NCBI GenBank assembly: GCA_963576725.1
Contig: OY755247.1
Span: forward strand, 16,866,526 to 16,930,525
Length of the DNA stretch: 64,000 nucleotides
Direction of reading: 5' to 3'
Source of the DNA: Azorinus chamasolen
Taxonomy: Eukaryota; Mollusca; Bivalvia; Cardiida; Solecurtidae
The notes beneath the pieces were generated by a model. It saw only the letters and a program-made list of their open reading frames with translations, ran no database searches and was not told the DNA's origin. This document shows positions 39,263 through 49,163 of the stretch, piece by piece (position 1 is the first letter of the stretch; every line of letters starts with the position of its first letter). The translations under genes were made by a program, and so were the position numbers.

Positions 39263-39501
39263 TTATCCCTTTCCCTGTTCTATATTTAGTCCAAATTTCA
39301 ATACCTACTGAATATTCATGGACAAAATATTTATAATGAAATATGGGAGTTGGAACATTGTAGCCATTTTAGAAAGTATAGAAATAGATCTATCAAACTC
39401 CATTAGCAACAGAGCTGACCCTGATCTATAGGAGCCATCTGATCTGGGTCTACTCTGTTTGCAGATGTGTGAAAACCCGTTTATATGAGGGAAAGGGTTA
39501 T
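39263..39501 (-). mobile_element. B element
   Basis: TTATCCCTTTCCCTGTTCTA to GAGGGAAAGGGTTATA. First arm cut (ACCCTGATCTATAGGAGCCA). Confidence 0.85.
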
Positions 39502-39559
39502 ACAATACATATTCATGAAGAAAGAACAACTTGATCTATACTAAACTTGGTAACATTGC

Positions 39560-39766
39560 TTAGCCCATTCCCTCAGTCTATTTTTAGATCCAACCATTTT
39601 GAATAAATCTACCGAAAAGGAGCATTTACTAGAGAAAAGGAAATGTTTAGAATTTTGTAGTTAGAAACCATTGTGATAAATAGCTTTTGCTCTATTTATC
39701 ACAATGGTTTCACAAAGTGACTTTTACAGAGTCGTCAAAAGTTGTCAATATGAGGGAATGGGATAA
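39560..39766 (-). mobile_element. A element, centre collapsed
   Basis: TTAGCCCATTCCCTCAGTCT to GAGGGAATGGGATAA. The centre is AAATAGCTTTTGCTCTATTT, without CTCCTATAGGAG. Confidence 0.82.
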
Positions 39767-39809
39767 ATCCATTGACCTAAGAGAGTTTGTGTCCGAATGT
39801 TTAGGGCAA

Positions 39810-40038
39810 TTAACCGTTTCCCTGTTCAATATTCATGTAAGAAATAATGGCAACATGAATATTTATTAGCTCATTTTTTATAATGTAAACTTTTCAAGGG
39901 ATTAATTTGCTTCGACACAAACTGTAGAATCAGATCTAAATCATGTCAAAAGCAAACAGAGCAGACCCCGATCAGACAGATATCTGATCTGAGTCTACTG
40001 TTTGCAAATGCGTGAAAAAGGGTTTACCATAGGGTTAA
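39810..40038 (-). mobile_element. B3 TTAA element
   Basis: TTAACCGTTTCCCTGTTCAA, GGCAACATGAATATTTATTA, core CCCGATCAGACAGATATCTG then ATCTGAGTCTACTG (centre lost), end CATAGGGTTAA. Confidence 0.78.
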
Positions 40039-40346
40039 GGTATGGGTCTGGATCTACACAGTCTGAAAAAGTATATGTGGTACCTTTCTCAATGAGTGGT
40101 ATATTTTACCAAAGCATTTTCCCCATAGTATATAATCCTTATTGAACTCCACCATATGATTCCTTGGTCAACATTATAGAATACTCAACCTTCAATTAAT
40201 TCCTCCTTCACTTTGTATAAATAAGCCTTGTTAACATTTTCTATAAACTTGAGAAAGACAATCAGGGCAAAAAACAACAAAACTGTACACTAAGCGAAAA
40301 ATATATATACAAGACATACCATTTGCCAGTCTCCGTAGGCCGATAA
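40039..40346. other. unique sequence
   Basis: Nothing recognised. Confidence 0.4.
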
Positions 40347-40541
40347 TTAACCCTTTGAATGTAACAAGTTAACTGGCATTTGCAAACATGGTAAACCGAA
40401 ACTAGAGAACTCTTGCTGTTATCCTGACTAGGGTCTCTCTACGCGATTTGTTATTAAAATTCCTGTAGCAAATTTAATCGTTTCATACTGAATAAACTGT
40501 TGATATACCGTTCACTTTGAAATCAGCATTCCAACGGTTAA
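40347..40541 (-). mobile_element. H TTAA element, worn
   Basis: TTAACCCTTTGAATGTAACA, ATTTGCAAACATGGTAAACC, CACTTTGAAATCAGCATTCC, AACGGTTAA. Confidence 0.65.
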
Positions 40542-40925
40542 ACACATGCCACCACTTGTATATAACACAAGCTCATGAATAATGATATTGTATCCTAGGC
40601 AAAATACATGAAAAATCCCGGTTATTTTATCACACACACCCCTCGCCTTTGTTTACGATGTATCATTAATGTCTGTTTATCCGAATACTTCTTACTACCC
40701 CTGTAAATAATGAGTTCCCCATCTAAATGCCCATACATCAGACAGGCTGAAAACCTCTGCACTAGAAGGCGAACCCACCTCGGCTGCATGTATATAAAGC
40801 ATTCATTAACCTTTTGCACTTGAAACAATTATCTTGTGCCAAAAAAGAGCAGTCTGCTAAATTCTTACAGTACAGACTTCTTCAAATTCTGTTGAAACAC
40901 AATACTTCTCTTCAGTTTGAATATC
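40542..40925. other. unique sequence
   Basis: Contains a TATATAAA at 40791 and an open minus frame of 68 codons (40622-40828) with an acceptor-like TTTTCAG inside. No paired donor is convincing. Confidence 0.35.
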
Positions 40926-41030
40926 TTACCCCTTTGAATGTAGGACAAACATGCACCGTCATTTGCAAACAGTGCAGACACAGAGAGGAGCCCGCTGATC
41001 AGGATCTGCACAGTCCTTTAGCTACTTTAA
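40926..41030 (-). mobile_element. H left half with core
   Basis: TTACCCCTTTGAATGTAGGA, TTGCAAACAGTGCAGACACA, GAGGAGCCCGCTGATCAGGA, TCTGCACAGTCC, then the TTAA of the next A. Confidence 0.65.
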
Positions 41031-41255
41031 CCCATTCCCTCATAGGCTAGTTTTAGATCCAACCACTTTGAATAAATCTACAGAAAAGGTGGATTAGCTA
41101 GAGAAAAGGAAACTTTTAGAATTTTGTAGTTTGAAACCATTGTGATAAATAGAGCATTTGCTCCTATAGGAGCAAATGCTCTGTTTATCACAATGGTTTC
41201 AACAGGTGATTTTTACAGAGGCGTAGAAAGGCGTATTTATGGAGGAAAGGGTTAA
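41027..41255 (-). mobile_element. A TTAA element
   Basis: TTAACCCATTCCCTCATAGG to TATGGAGGAAAGGGTTAA with GCTCCTATAGGAGC. Confidence 0.9.
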
Positions 41256-41281
41256 ATCTTCATACCAGGTAGACTCTATAG

Positions 41282-41582
41282 TTAATCCATTCCCTCATGG
41301 GCTATCTTTAAACACATTCTCTTTGAATAAATCTACTGAAAAGGAGCATTTACTAGAGAAAAGGAAAATTTTAGAATTGCATTGTTTTGAAACTCCTACA
41401 GGATCCGTCTGATTAGGGTCTGCTCTGTTTGCTTATGGAATAAAAATATATCTGATTATACGGTTTCTGCATTGGCAAAATTTCCATGTGTTAATATGCC
41501 ATTTTCAAAATTAATCTAATAAAAATATTATATTCATGATGTCATCATTTCTTTCTAGAATATTCCGTGTAGTAAGGGTTAA
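41282..41582 (-). mobile_element. A/B2 chimera joined at the centre
   Basis: A left half in reverse (TTAATCCATTCCCTCATGGG to TTTTAGAATTGCATTG, TTTTGAAA) passes at ACTCCTACAGGAT (41392-41404) into a B2 right half (CCGTCTGATTAGGGTCTGC, TTGCTTATGGAATAAA, GTAGTAAGGGTTAA). TTAA is kept at both ends. Confidence 0.8.
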
Positions 41583-41597
41583 ACACTGACGGGCTTT

Positions 41598-41690
41598 TCT
41601 ACTCTGAAAACTTCATCATTCAAAGGGTTAATGAGACAGTGAGTAATCCGCATCTCATCCAGATCTAAACTATTTGCAGTAGATATCTTG
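41598..41690. mobile_element. F-type fragment
   Basis: CATTCAAAGGGTTAATGAGA, CATCTCATCCAGATCTAAAC, TATTTGCAG. Confidence 0.4.
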
Positions 41691-41849
41691 AAGTTCGCCC
41701 TCACAGAGATAAAGGCTGATAAATCTTTATTCTGCCTGGGAAACCAACATTGGGTGGTGGCCAAACTTCATTCCACACTTCACAATCACTTAAAGAGGAT
41801 ACAGAGGCAGACCGAACCAAGAACAATCCTTTACTCCATCAATACACAT

Positions 41850-42112
41850 TTATCCCATTCCCTCATATTGACCACTTTTGACCTATTCCCTCATATCGAC
41901 GACTTTTGGCAACTCTGTAAAAGTTACTTTGTGAAACCATTGTGATAAATAGAGCATTTGTTCCTACAGGAGCAAATGCTCTATTTATCACAATGGTTTC
42001 AAATTACAAAATTCTAATACATTCCTTTTCTCTAGTTAATGCACCTTTTCGATAGATTTATTCAAAGTACATGTAGTTGGATCTAAAAATAGCCTATGAG
42101 GGAATGGGTTAA
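41850..42112 (+). mobile_element. A element with duplicated left end
   Basis: CCCATTCCCTCATATTGACC is repeated as CTATTCCCTCATATCGACGA after 29 bp. Centre TTCCTACAGGAGC. End GAGGGAATGGGTTAA. Confidence 0.88.
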
Positions 42113-42113
42113 A

Positions 42114-42195
42114 TGTCTTAGCAAATGGAGTAAACCCAGATGCTCCTGTAAGAGCCATCTGATCAGGGTCTGCTCTGTTTGCTTATGGAGCTAGA
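42114..42195 (+). mobile_element. B2 core fragment
   Basis: AGCAAATGGAGTAAACCCAG, ATGCTCCTGTAAGAGCC, ATCTGATCAGGGTCTGCTCT, TTGCTTATGGA. Confidence 0.6.
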
Positions 42196-42344
42196 ACTGT
42201 AAGTCGATGATTAATGAGTATTTGCCACTGGCTCTTTATTGGTAAGGGGATGGGGCGTGTTTATTATAGTAATAGTTCAATCTTAATCATAGGCGCAGTA
42301 TTAAAGTACAAAATGTGCGCCAAAATAAGGTACAGAAAGTATGA

Positions 42345-42785
42345 ACAAGAGCACTGCAAGAAGGTGCCAACGCTCGTCTGTCGTCATTGTCAAGATGAAC
42401 ATGCATACCAAAAATGAAGGTTGTAAACGAAAACTTGAAAAAGTTATGGTCAATGTTAGGATTACGGATGACGACAACAACAATGACAACGCGGACGCCC
42501 AAGTTACGACAATAGCTCGCGATTTCTTCAAAACAGACAAGCTTAAAAGGGGAATAACTAAAAATATATTAAAGCTAGAGTTATGGACCTTGTGCAATAA
42601 CACTGTCTCTCATCATGCTTATGAAGTTTGAGATCAATTGCATAAGTAGAAAAAGAGTAATTGCATGGATAAAAAAAAATTGAAAAAGGGGAATAAATAA
42701 AAAATACTGACGCTAGAGTTATGGACCTTGTGCATAACATTTCCCCTTATTAAGCTTATGTTGGTATTAGTAGAAAAAGAATCAG
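42345..42785 (+). mobile_element. Pearl/HINE-like 5-prime fragment
   Basis: ACAAGAGCACTGCAAGAAGG, TGCCAACGCTCGTCTGT at the start matches the array start at 62668. It contains two copies, about 138 bp apart, of GGGGAATAA with CTAGAGTTATGGACCTTGTG. Several overlapping ORFs here are incidental. Confidence 0.6.
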
Positions 42786-42896
42786 TTTCATAAGCAAACA
42801 GAGCAGATCCTGATCCAATGGATCCTACAGGAGTTGTCCAATCTGGGTTTACTCTGTAAAGGCATGAAAAAGTGTTTGTATGAAGGAAATGGTTAA
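42780..42896 (-). mobile_element. B2 inner half
   Basis: TTCATAAGCAAACAGAGCAG, ATCCTGATCCAATGGATCCT, ACAGGAGTTGTCCAATCTGG, GAAGGAAATGGTTAA. Confidence 0.65.
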
Positions 42897-42935
42897 GAAC
42901 TAACATGTAATTTCACTTTGAATATTAATTTTATC

Positions 42936-43132
42936 AAGAGCTACAGATAAAGGTGCATACTCAAATACTAAACTTGTCATTTCTCAATCAAACCCAATCT
43001 TATGAACACTCTTACGAATCAAATAGTCTCATCGAGACGATTCTAAAGAGCAGTTCCAACACAGGGTTTGGTGGAGAAAAAAGAAGTCATTCTTGAAAAT
43101 GTTTAAATTTACGCATCTTATCTGGAACTCTG
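42936..43132. mobile_element. E hairpin element, complete
   Basis: AGAGCTACAGATAAAGGTGC to ATCTTATCTGGAACTCTG. Left arm partly diverged (TTCTCAATCAAACCCAATC), centre AGTCTCATCGAGACGATTC. Confidence 0.85.
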
Positions 43133-43311
43133 AACATCGTTATAAAAGTTCAGAGATGCTTTCTGTAATGCATCTATCAGATAACAAAGCACAAAGGCAA
43201 TGTATGATTGCTGCAATATCTCTATCCGCCACATATCCAATATCTCTGACTATTATCCTAGCACCAATTAAAACCTGCTTCTGCAGATGCGAATGTTGTA
43301 GTTAACACACT

Positions 43312-43507
43312 TCAATCCTTTAAATGCTGAATATTCAAAGTGGAATGGCCCATCCGTGTTCAACTATAGAGTCCATTCAGTTTTAAAAGGGGCATACCTT
43401 TACTAGAAGATTTTGAATGACAAACACTGATCAGAGAGTTTGTCTAGGAGCCCTCTGATCTGGGTTTACACTGTTTGCAAACTTGTAACCTGCATTCAAA
43501 GGGTTAG
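43312..43507 (+). mobile_element. H element
   Basis: TCAATCCTTTAAATGCTGAA, GAATGACAAACACTGATCAG (arm shortened), GTCTAGGAGCCCTCTGATC, TGGGTTTACACTGTTTGC, TGCATTCAAAGGGTTAG. Confidence 0.78.
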
Positions 43508-43578
43508 CTTTAATTTCAGACTAAACAATTGTTACAGGTTTCTTTACCTTGCTCTTCCACAATTAGCAGCTTAACCCT

Positions 43579-43828
43579 GTAACCCTTTCCCTGTTCTATG
43601 TTTATTACAAATTTCAATACCTACTGAATATTCATGAACAAAATAATTATAATGAAATACGAAAGGTGCAACCTTGTAGCCATTTTAGAAAGTATAGAAA
43701 CAGATCTATTAAATTCCGTAAGCAAACAGAGCAGACCCTGATCAGACGGCTCCTATAGGAGCCGTCTGATCTGGGTCTACTCTGTTTGCAGATGCGTGAA
43801 AACACGTTCATATGAGGGAAAGGGTTAA
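43579..43828 (-). mobile_element. B TTAA element, full length
   Basis: 250 bp, GTAACCCTTTCCCTGTTC to GAGGGAAAGGGTTAA. Clean arms GAGCAGACCCTGATCAGACG and CGTCTGATCTGGGTCTACTC around GCTCCTATAGGAGC; the only arm differences are the two polar positions. Confidence 0.93.
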
Positions 43829-43830
43829 CC

Positions 43831-44025
43831 CAGAGGTCAAGATAAGATGCTTAAATTAAAACATTCTCAAGAAAAACGACTTTATTTCTCCTCCAAACAC
43901 AATGGGTTAAGACCACTCTTTAGAATGATTCCTTTGAGACGATTCTAAAGAGTGATCACGACATAGGGTTTGGTGGAGAAACGACGATTTCAGTACATCA
44001 TTATGCATGTCTATCTGTTGCTCTG
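43831..44025. mobile_element. E hairpin element, complete
   Basis: CAGAGGTCAAGATAAGATGC to TCTATCTGTTGCTCTG, opposite orientation to the copy at 44094. Confidence 0.88.
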
Positions 44026-44093
44026 TTTACCTAACGAATATTTATGTAAGAATTATTGACGTTGTGACCATTTATCAGCTGAATCGTATAATG

Positions 44094-44285
44094 CAGAGCT
44101 ACAGATAAGGATGCGTACTCAAATACTAAACTCGTCATTTCTCCACCAAACCCTATACTGTGACCACTCTTTAGAATCGTCTCGAAGAGACAATTCTAAA
44201 GAATGGTCACAATGCAGGGTTTGGTGGAGAAATAAAGGAGTTATTCTTGAAAATGTTTCAATTTACATATCTTATCTGGAACCTT
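44094..44285. mobile_element. E hairpin element, best copy
   Basis: CAGAGCTACAGATAAGGATG to ATCTTATCTGGAACCTTG. Its arms form a near-perfect hairpin over about 44139-44231, from TTCTCCACCAAACCC to GGGTTTGGTGGAGAA, with loop TCGTCTCGAAGAGACAAT. A B2 scrap (44026-44093) separates it from the previous E. Confidence 0.9.
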
Positions 44286-44287
44286 GG

Positions 44288-44490
44288 TATAATTGCATAT
44301 GAAAACAGACAGTTTTGGACATAGCAGACAATGTAGAATTAGATTTACCTTATTCCATAAGCAAACAGATTAGAAGGCTCCTACAGTTTCTCCCATGGTA
44401 AAACATTACTCATGACACGAGTGTAAAACTTCAGCCAATTTATATTCATGCAATATTTATTTCTGACAATATTTCATGAATCAAAGGCTT
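44288..44490. mobile_element. B2 fragments
   Basis: AACAGACAGTTTTGGACATA and CCATAAGCAAACAGATTAGA, GGCTCCTACAGTTTCTCCC, then ACTTCAGCCAATTTATATTC, ATTTCATGAATC. The return arm is missing. Confidence 0.5.
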
Positions 44491-44502
44491 CAAAACCAGA
44501 TA

Positions 44503-44703
44503 TACAGTAGACTCTGTCTTAGTGGCCATCAAAAAGAGATCTAATTACGGATCTGTAAGGAAGGTGATAGCTTAATGCAGGTCAAAAGTAATTGCAGAGA
44601 GCTTTCTGCATTACTTTTACACTGCATTAAGCAAACCACCTGGTTTCTAAGACTCCATTATGTTCAATAAATGAATGGTCGTCTAGGACAGGTTCTACTG
44701 TTA
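44503..44703. mobile_element. D hairpin element
   Basis: TACAGTAGACTCTGTCTTAG to GACAGGTTCTACTGTTA. Centre reduced to GCAGAGAGCTTTCTGC. Confidence 0.88.
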
Positions 44704-44779
44704 TCAAAGATACCAATATCAGGAAACAAGTTTAACTTTGACATTTAATAAATACTTAATGATACGAGCAGGATTTGTT

Positions 44780-45018
44780 TAACCTTCTAACACTCAATTT
44801 TCAATGTGGAATGGTCCCTTGTTATTTAAACCACCCCCTCATATTGACACTATTTGACCCATTCCCTCATATTGATGCCTTTTGACGCCTATGTAAAATT
44901 CATTTTTTGAAACCAGTGATAAATTTAGCATTTGCTCCTATGGAGCAAATGCTCTATTTATCACAATGGTTTCAAAACTACACGATTCTCTAAAATAGCC
45001 TATGAGGGAATGTGTTAA
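44780..45018 (+). mobile_element. H end plus A element with duplicated left end
   Basis: H end AACCTTCTAACACTCAATTT, AATGTGGAATGGTCC (44780-44825), then A from TTAAACCACCCCCTCATATT, with CCCATTCCCTCATATTGATG repeated 38 bp on. Centre GCTCCTATGGAGC; end GAGGGAATGTGTTAA. Confidence 0.75.
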
Positions 45019-45966
45019 AGGCAGATTTCATTTAATGAGAAAGTGTTACATTTCATAACAAATTTTGAATGACAAACAGTGCATACCCTGAGCAGCCAGC
45101 TGCAGAAAAATACCTAAATCGTTATCAAAATTCCTGTTTAGATGGGTTTTACTGTAGATGGGAAAGTATCAGTCCTGAATGAAAATAGATCAATTTACCC
45201 AACCTCGCCCTTGATATGAAAAGAGATTGATTTCATGGAAGAGCACCTTTCCTATTGTGAAATTATGTTTTTGACAGGAGATTTCTACAGCAAAACAGCA
45301 CAGACTGTGTCCAAAGGGAACATTTTGTATGCATATGATCAAGATCTGCCTTGTTTGAAAATAATATGCATCAAACACACAGGACATACAGGGTTAACTG
45401 GGATTTTCAAGTATGGTGCTATCTGACAAATTCACCAATTTTATCTTTCTATGACTTTGTATATATGAACAAATTCTACACGAGGAGTCATTTGGACTTG
45501 AATAACCTCTAGACATGTTGCCCATGCCAGCTATGAAAATTGTCAAAGTCATCATAATAAAAGCAATATTTTAATAAATTTCATTCACAAAAACAATCAG
45601 TGTTACATAGTATGAATCCCACCCTGTAAAACCCTGCGATACTCCTGAGTATCTGGATCCAACATGTTTGCCAAACACACACGGCAGGTTGAGAGTTAAT
45701 AAGGCACTTGAAACAATTGTACCCAATGAAATGTGACATACAAAAGAGAACTGTCCTCATTACAAGACTGTGTTTCAAAATCTACAAAATTAGGGACTGT
45801 TTTATGTATATGATGTGACACAGTGTCATACAATGTAAAATTTGCAGTCCAATATTATACTTACATACAAATCAGCATTCATTTTTTCCAACAGCTGGCA
45901 TCAAAACAGTTCAACACCCTAACTCCTATTGAAAAAGAAGAGGAATGTCAAGAAGGAATCATTTAT
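45019..45966. other. mostly unique sequence
   Basis: Scraps of C (CAAACAGTGCATACCCTGAG, 45071) and a D right end (GATGGGTTTTACTGTA, ~45140). F-like text near 45650 (TATCTGGATCCAACATGTTT). The short overlapping ORFs lack splice support. Confidence 0.4.
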
Positions 45967-46184
45967 TTAACCTTTTCCTTCATATAAACGATTTAGCACC
46001 CATTTGTAAACAGAGTAGACCCAAATCAAATTGCTCTTGTAGGAGCTGTCTGATCTTGGCCTGCTCTTTTTGCTTTTGATGATATGATTCTGCAGTTTTT
46101 GTCAAAGCAAAAACTTGGCTTGAAAAGTTTACAAATATAAATATATTGAGCTAAAAAATATTCATGTTGTCATTAAAGGGTTAA
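45967..46184 (+). mobile_element. B3 TTAA element
   Basis: TTAACCTTTTCCTTCATATA, core CAAATCAAATTGCTCTTGTA, GGAGCTGTCTGATCTTGGCC, end GTTGTCATTAAAGGGTTAA. Confidence 0.8.
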
Positions 46185-46197
46185 GGTTTTCTAGATA

Positions 46198-46345
46198 GCT
46201 TAATATTTATAATGGTATATGAACGGGACAATTTTTGGCTCTGATGGAAATAGTAAAATCAGGTATATATATATAATTTCATAACCAAGAGCAGACTCTG
46301 GGTCTACTTTGTTTGCAAAGGCATATTTATAGAGTAAAGGGTTAA
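46198..46345 (-). mobile_element. B2 TTAA element, collapsed
   Basis: TTTATAATGGTATATGAACG, ACCAAGAGCAGACTCTGGGT (centre gone), TATAGAGTAAAGGGTTAA. Confidence 0.65.
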
Positions 46346-46553
46346 TAGACTGAGAGTTCAAACCAAAAAATCATTGGTACCTTTACAACATCTGAAGATT
46401 ACATAATCAACACAAACACTATTCTCTCCAAGTCCTGAACAAAAATTGTCAATGTTCCGAAAAAATCGCAAATCCACCTCATCCCCCACCTTTCCAACCC
46501 AGTCATCCTCTCTTGACCTTTTGGCCTCTTTCAATATCAAATCAATTCTCTCC
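46346..46553. other. unique sequence with an open minus frame
   Basis: A minus frame (ERIDLILKEAKRSREDDWVG and following) is open across 46358-46553 and is more protein-like than typical for the window. No clear acceptor/donor pair; possible gene remnant. Confidence 0.3.
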
Positions 46554-46803
46554 TTAACCCTTTCCCTCATATAAACATGTTTTCATGCATTTGCAAACAG
46601 AGTAGACCCAGATCAGACGGCTCCTAGAGGAGCCGTCTGATCAGGGTCTACTCTGTTTGCTAATAGAATTTCAAAGATCTGTGTCTTTACTTTCTAAAAT
46701 GGCTACAATTTTCCATCTGCCATATTTTGTTATAATCATTTTATCTATGAATATTCAGTAGGTATTGGAATTTGGAATGAACACAGAACAGGGAAAGGGT
46801 TAA
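46554..46803 (+). mobile_element. B TTAA element, full length
   Basis: 250 bp, TTAACCCTTTCCCTCATATA to CAGGGAAAGGGTTAA, core GACGGCTCCTAGAGGAGCCG. Confidence 0.93.
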
Positions 46804-47060
46804 CCCTAACAAGGATGAATTTTCAAATGTTAATGTGAAAGCTTCGATAGAAATTATCCAAATTTTGTCCGCTATCAAAGTTTACGGACAGAATTTTAAG
46901 ACATTACTATATTTTAACCTTGACTCTTCTCCAGCTGAATTTTTTTTATGTCTGCTCAATGTCCGATTGCTGAAATTTTCACTGACATCCGATTTGCTCA
47001 AACTATTGACAGAGTATCCTGATGAGACATCTGGATCTAAGCTGTTTGCAAACGTCAGCC
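46800..47060. mobile_element. TTAA end plus F2-type element
   Basis: TTAACCCTAACAAGGATGAA (C-like end), then F2 text CTGCTCAATGTCCGATTGCT, CACTGACATCCGATTTGCTC and a core TATCCTGATGAGACATCTGG, ATCTAAGCTGTTTGCAAAC. Confidence 0.55.
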
Positions 47061-47090
47061 AAGATGCAAATAGCATAAGAATGGTGAATA

Positions 47091-47379
47091 TACAGTTAAA
47101 CCTCTGTATAACAGCCACTAAATTGTGTTAATTAGTTGGTATTTAGGGCAGGTGGCTGCTTAAAGCAAGGTGAAAGTAAAACAGAACGCTCCTATAGGAG
47201 CAGTCTGATCTGGGTCTGCTCCGTTTGCTAATGGAATCTGAAAGATCTGTTTCCTTACTTCCCAAAATGACTACAACTTCCATATCTCATTATAACTATT
47301 TTTCCCATGAATATTCAGTAGGTATTGAAATTTGGAATAAATATCGAACAGGGAAAGGGTTAAGACGGCTTTTACTGTA
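47091..47379. mobile_element. D/B chimera joined at the centre
   Basis: D2 left half (TACAGTTAAACCTCTGTATA, GCTTAAAGCAAGGTGAAAG) passes at GCTCCTATAGGAGC (47188-47201) into a B right half (AGTCTGATCTGGGTCTGCTC to CAGGGAAAGGGTTAA). A remnant D end GGCTTTTACTGTA closes it, so the B half lies between two D ends. Confidence 0.85.
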
Positions 47380-47622
47380 TCCAGATTTCTGTAGGATCGT
47401 ATCCTTTCACCATTAACCTTCAGTATTCATGTTACGATGATTTGTCATTTATTTCCTTCCTTATTTAGTCGTTATTGATACATGTGTCCCTAATTGTTCT
47501 GGCAATTAATTGGATATACATGCACAAAACTAATTTCTTATCCAGAACTTATGCATATTGTATTTCACCTTTTAGCTAGCAAGAATAGACCTTTAACATG
47601 CAGTTATTTTTTAACTACTTAA
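47380..47622. other. unique sequence
   Basis: Nothing recognised. Confidence 0.35.
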
Positions 47623-47750
47623 AGCTTATAATGCTGTTTTCAAATGATTTTCCAAAATTCAAACAGATCAAGCTTATGGTGAATATTTAGGGATTTTTCC
47701 AAAGAAAAGTGTAACATGACAAACAGTGCAGACCCTGATGAGAGGGATCT
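47623..47750 (+). mobile_element. C left half, broken at the centre
   Basis: TTATAATGCTGTTTTCAAAT, GTGTAACATGACAAACAGTG, CAGACCCTGATGAGAGGG, then unrelated ATCTCTTACTTTAC. Confidence 0.7.
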
Positions 47751-47904
47751 CTTACTTTACAAAAAAAAACAAAAAAACCGAGTGTCAGTTAGATGAATTG
47801 CTGTCTTAATCTGGATCTAAACTATTTGGATTACCACAAAACATACTGATGGCTGGATAAACCATACCTTTCAGAGTGGCATCCCAGTCACTGATTTCCT
47901 TTCT

Positions 47905-48005
47905 CAACAGTGTTGACCTAGATCAGAGGAGTACTATAATCAGGTTCTGGGTCTGCACTGTTTGCAAATGACTGATATATCTGTTCCCCCCATATAAAGG
48001 GTTAA
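47905..48005. mobile_element. H-type core and end
   Basis: AACAGTGTTGACCTAGATCA, GGTTCTGGGTCTGCACTGTT, TGCAAATGACTG, CATATAAAGGGTTAA. Confidence 0.5.
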
Positions 48006-48387
48006 ACAGTGATGGGTCATTCTTCTCGGATAATTCTGCATTGAAAGGGCTAAATACTGACAGATCCCCAGATTAGTATGGTATTCAATGTCTTCTATCC
48101 CCTGGCCTCCCATTCAGTCATGAAATTGACATGTCACTGGAATCAGACGTGACCATGATTTCTCTTGTAACTCCATACCAAAAGCCTTGTATCTTACACG
48201 ATTCCCATATCAATCAATCAGGTTGTTTCCCAAAATGGACGAACATTCATCATCCAATGATAACATCAACAATTGGCATTGGCTAAATAACAAGAGCATC
48301 TGGAGAGAATGCATGTCTCCTTCTGGAAGACTGCATCAGTTTAACAAAGAAAACTGCTGCACCAGCCTTTGACAATGTTAAAGTGTC
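48006..48387. other. unique sequence
   Basis: No arms or exon recognised. Confidence 0.4.
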
Positions 48388-48807
48388 TTGACCCTTTGAA
48401 TCCATTAATATTCAAGTAAGAAATTATGATATCATGAATATTTATTTTTTATAGTTTTTGCTTTGATCAAAACTGTAGTCAGATCTATATCATGTCAAAA
48501 GCAAAAAGAGCAGACCATAATCAGATGGCCCCTGTAAGAAATAAACTTACCCTCATATAAAGACCAATTTGCAAATACAGTAAAACCCCTCTAATGCAAC
48601 CATTTAATGAACAAACATGGCTGTCTTCATAAGCAGGTGGTTGCTTAATGTAGAATTAAGTTATGCAGAAGGAGCTTTCTGCATAACTTTCTTCCTGCAT
48701 TAAGCTACCACCTGCCTTTGCCACTATGAATTATGCCCGTTTTTGGTGGTCGCATTAGAGGGGGTTTATGGTATGTGAAAATGCATTTATATGAAGGAAA
48801 GGGTTAA
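48388..48807 (-). mobile_element. B3 element interrupted by D
   Basis: TTGACCCTTTGAATCCATTA, ATGATATCATGAATATTTAT, AGCAGACCATAATCAGATGG, CCCCTGTAAG, then a damaged arm to CAATTTGCAAATA. After the D insert it resumes TGTGAAAATGCATTTATATG and ends GAAGGAAAGGGTTAA. Confidence 0.75.
48596..48773. mobile_element. D element nested in B3
   Basis: TACAGTAAAACCCCTCTAAT to AGAGGGGGTTTATGGTA. Arms around GCAGAAGGAGCTTTCTGC. TA on both sides inside the B3 motif GCAAATATGTGAAAA gives the TA target duplication. Confidence 0.88.
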
Positions 48808-49080
48808 CCATTTACTCCATGAATATTCATGCAAGAAATAATAAAATCATGAATATTAATTAGATTGTTATAATAGCACATTGATATTATCTGTATTAAT
48901 TATATCATAAGCAAACAGAGCAGATCCTGATCAAGACAGTTTCTATTAGGAGCCTTCTGATCTGGATCTACTCTATTTGAAAAGGCATAGAAAGGCACGC
49001 CTTTGCAATGCAAATACAGTAGACTCTGATCAAATGGCTCCTATAGGAGCTTATGAAATTATCATAGTTCTTATTCCACA
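48804..49080 (-). mobile_element. B2 element followed by a second B2 core
   Basis: TTAACCATTTACTCCATGAA, core CTGATCAAGACAGTTTCTAT, TAGGAGCCTTCTGATCTGG to GGCATAGAAAGGCACG, then GCAAATACAGTAGACTCTGA and GCTCCTATAGGAGC followed by TTATGAAATTATC. Confidence 0.7.
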
Positions 49081-49163
49081 TACAGAAAATCAGCCTTCTC
49101 CTTTTGACCATGGATGGTTTTTTTTGAAAATCCCTATCATTTGTATAACTGGTAAAAAGTCAC

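Noticed and set aside
40622..40828. Minus ORF with internal TTTTCAG as an exon
   Set aside because: No donor in frame and unusual composition; not enough support.
42301..42631. Overlapping ORFs around 42301-42631
   Set aside because: They lie within the Pearl/HINE-like fragment on both strands.
46358..46570. 70-codon minus ORF as an exon
   Set aside because: Its start codon lies in the B element end, and no convincing acceptor/donor pair was found. Kept only as an open frame.
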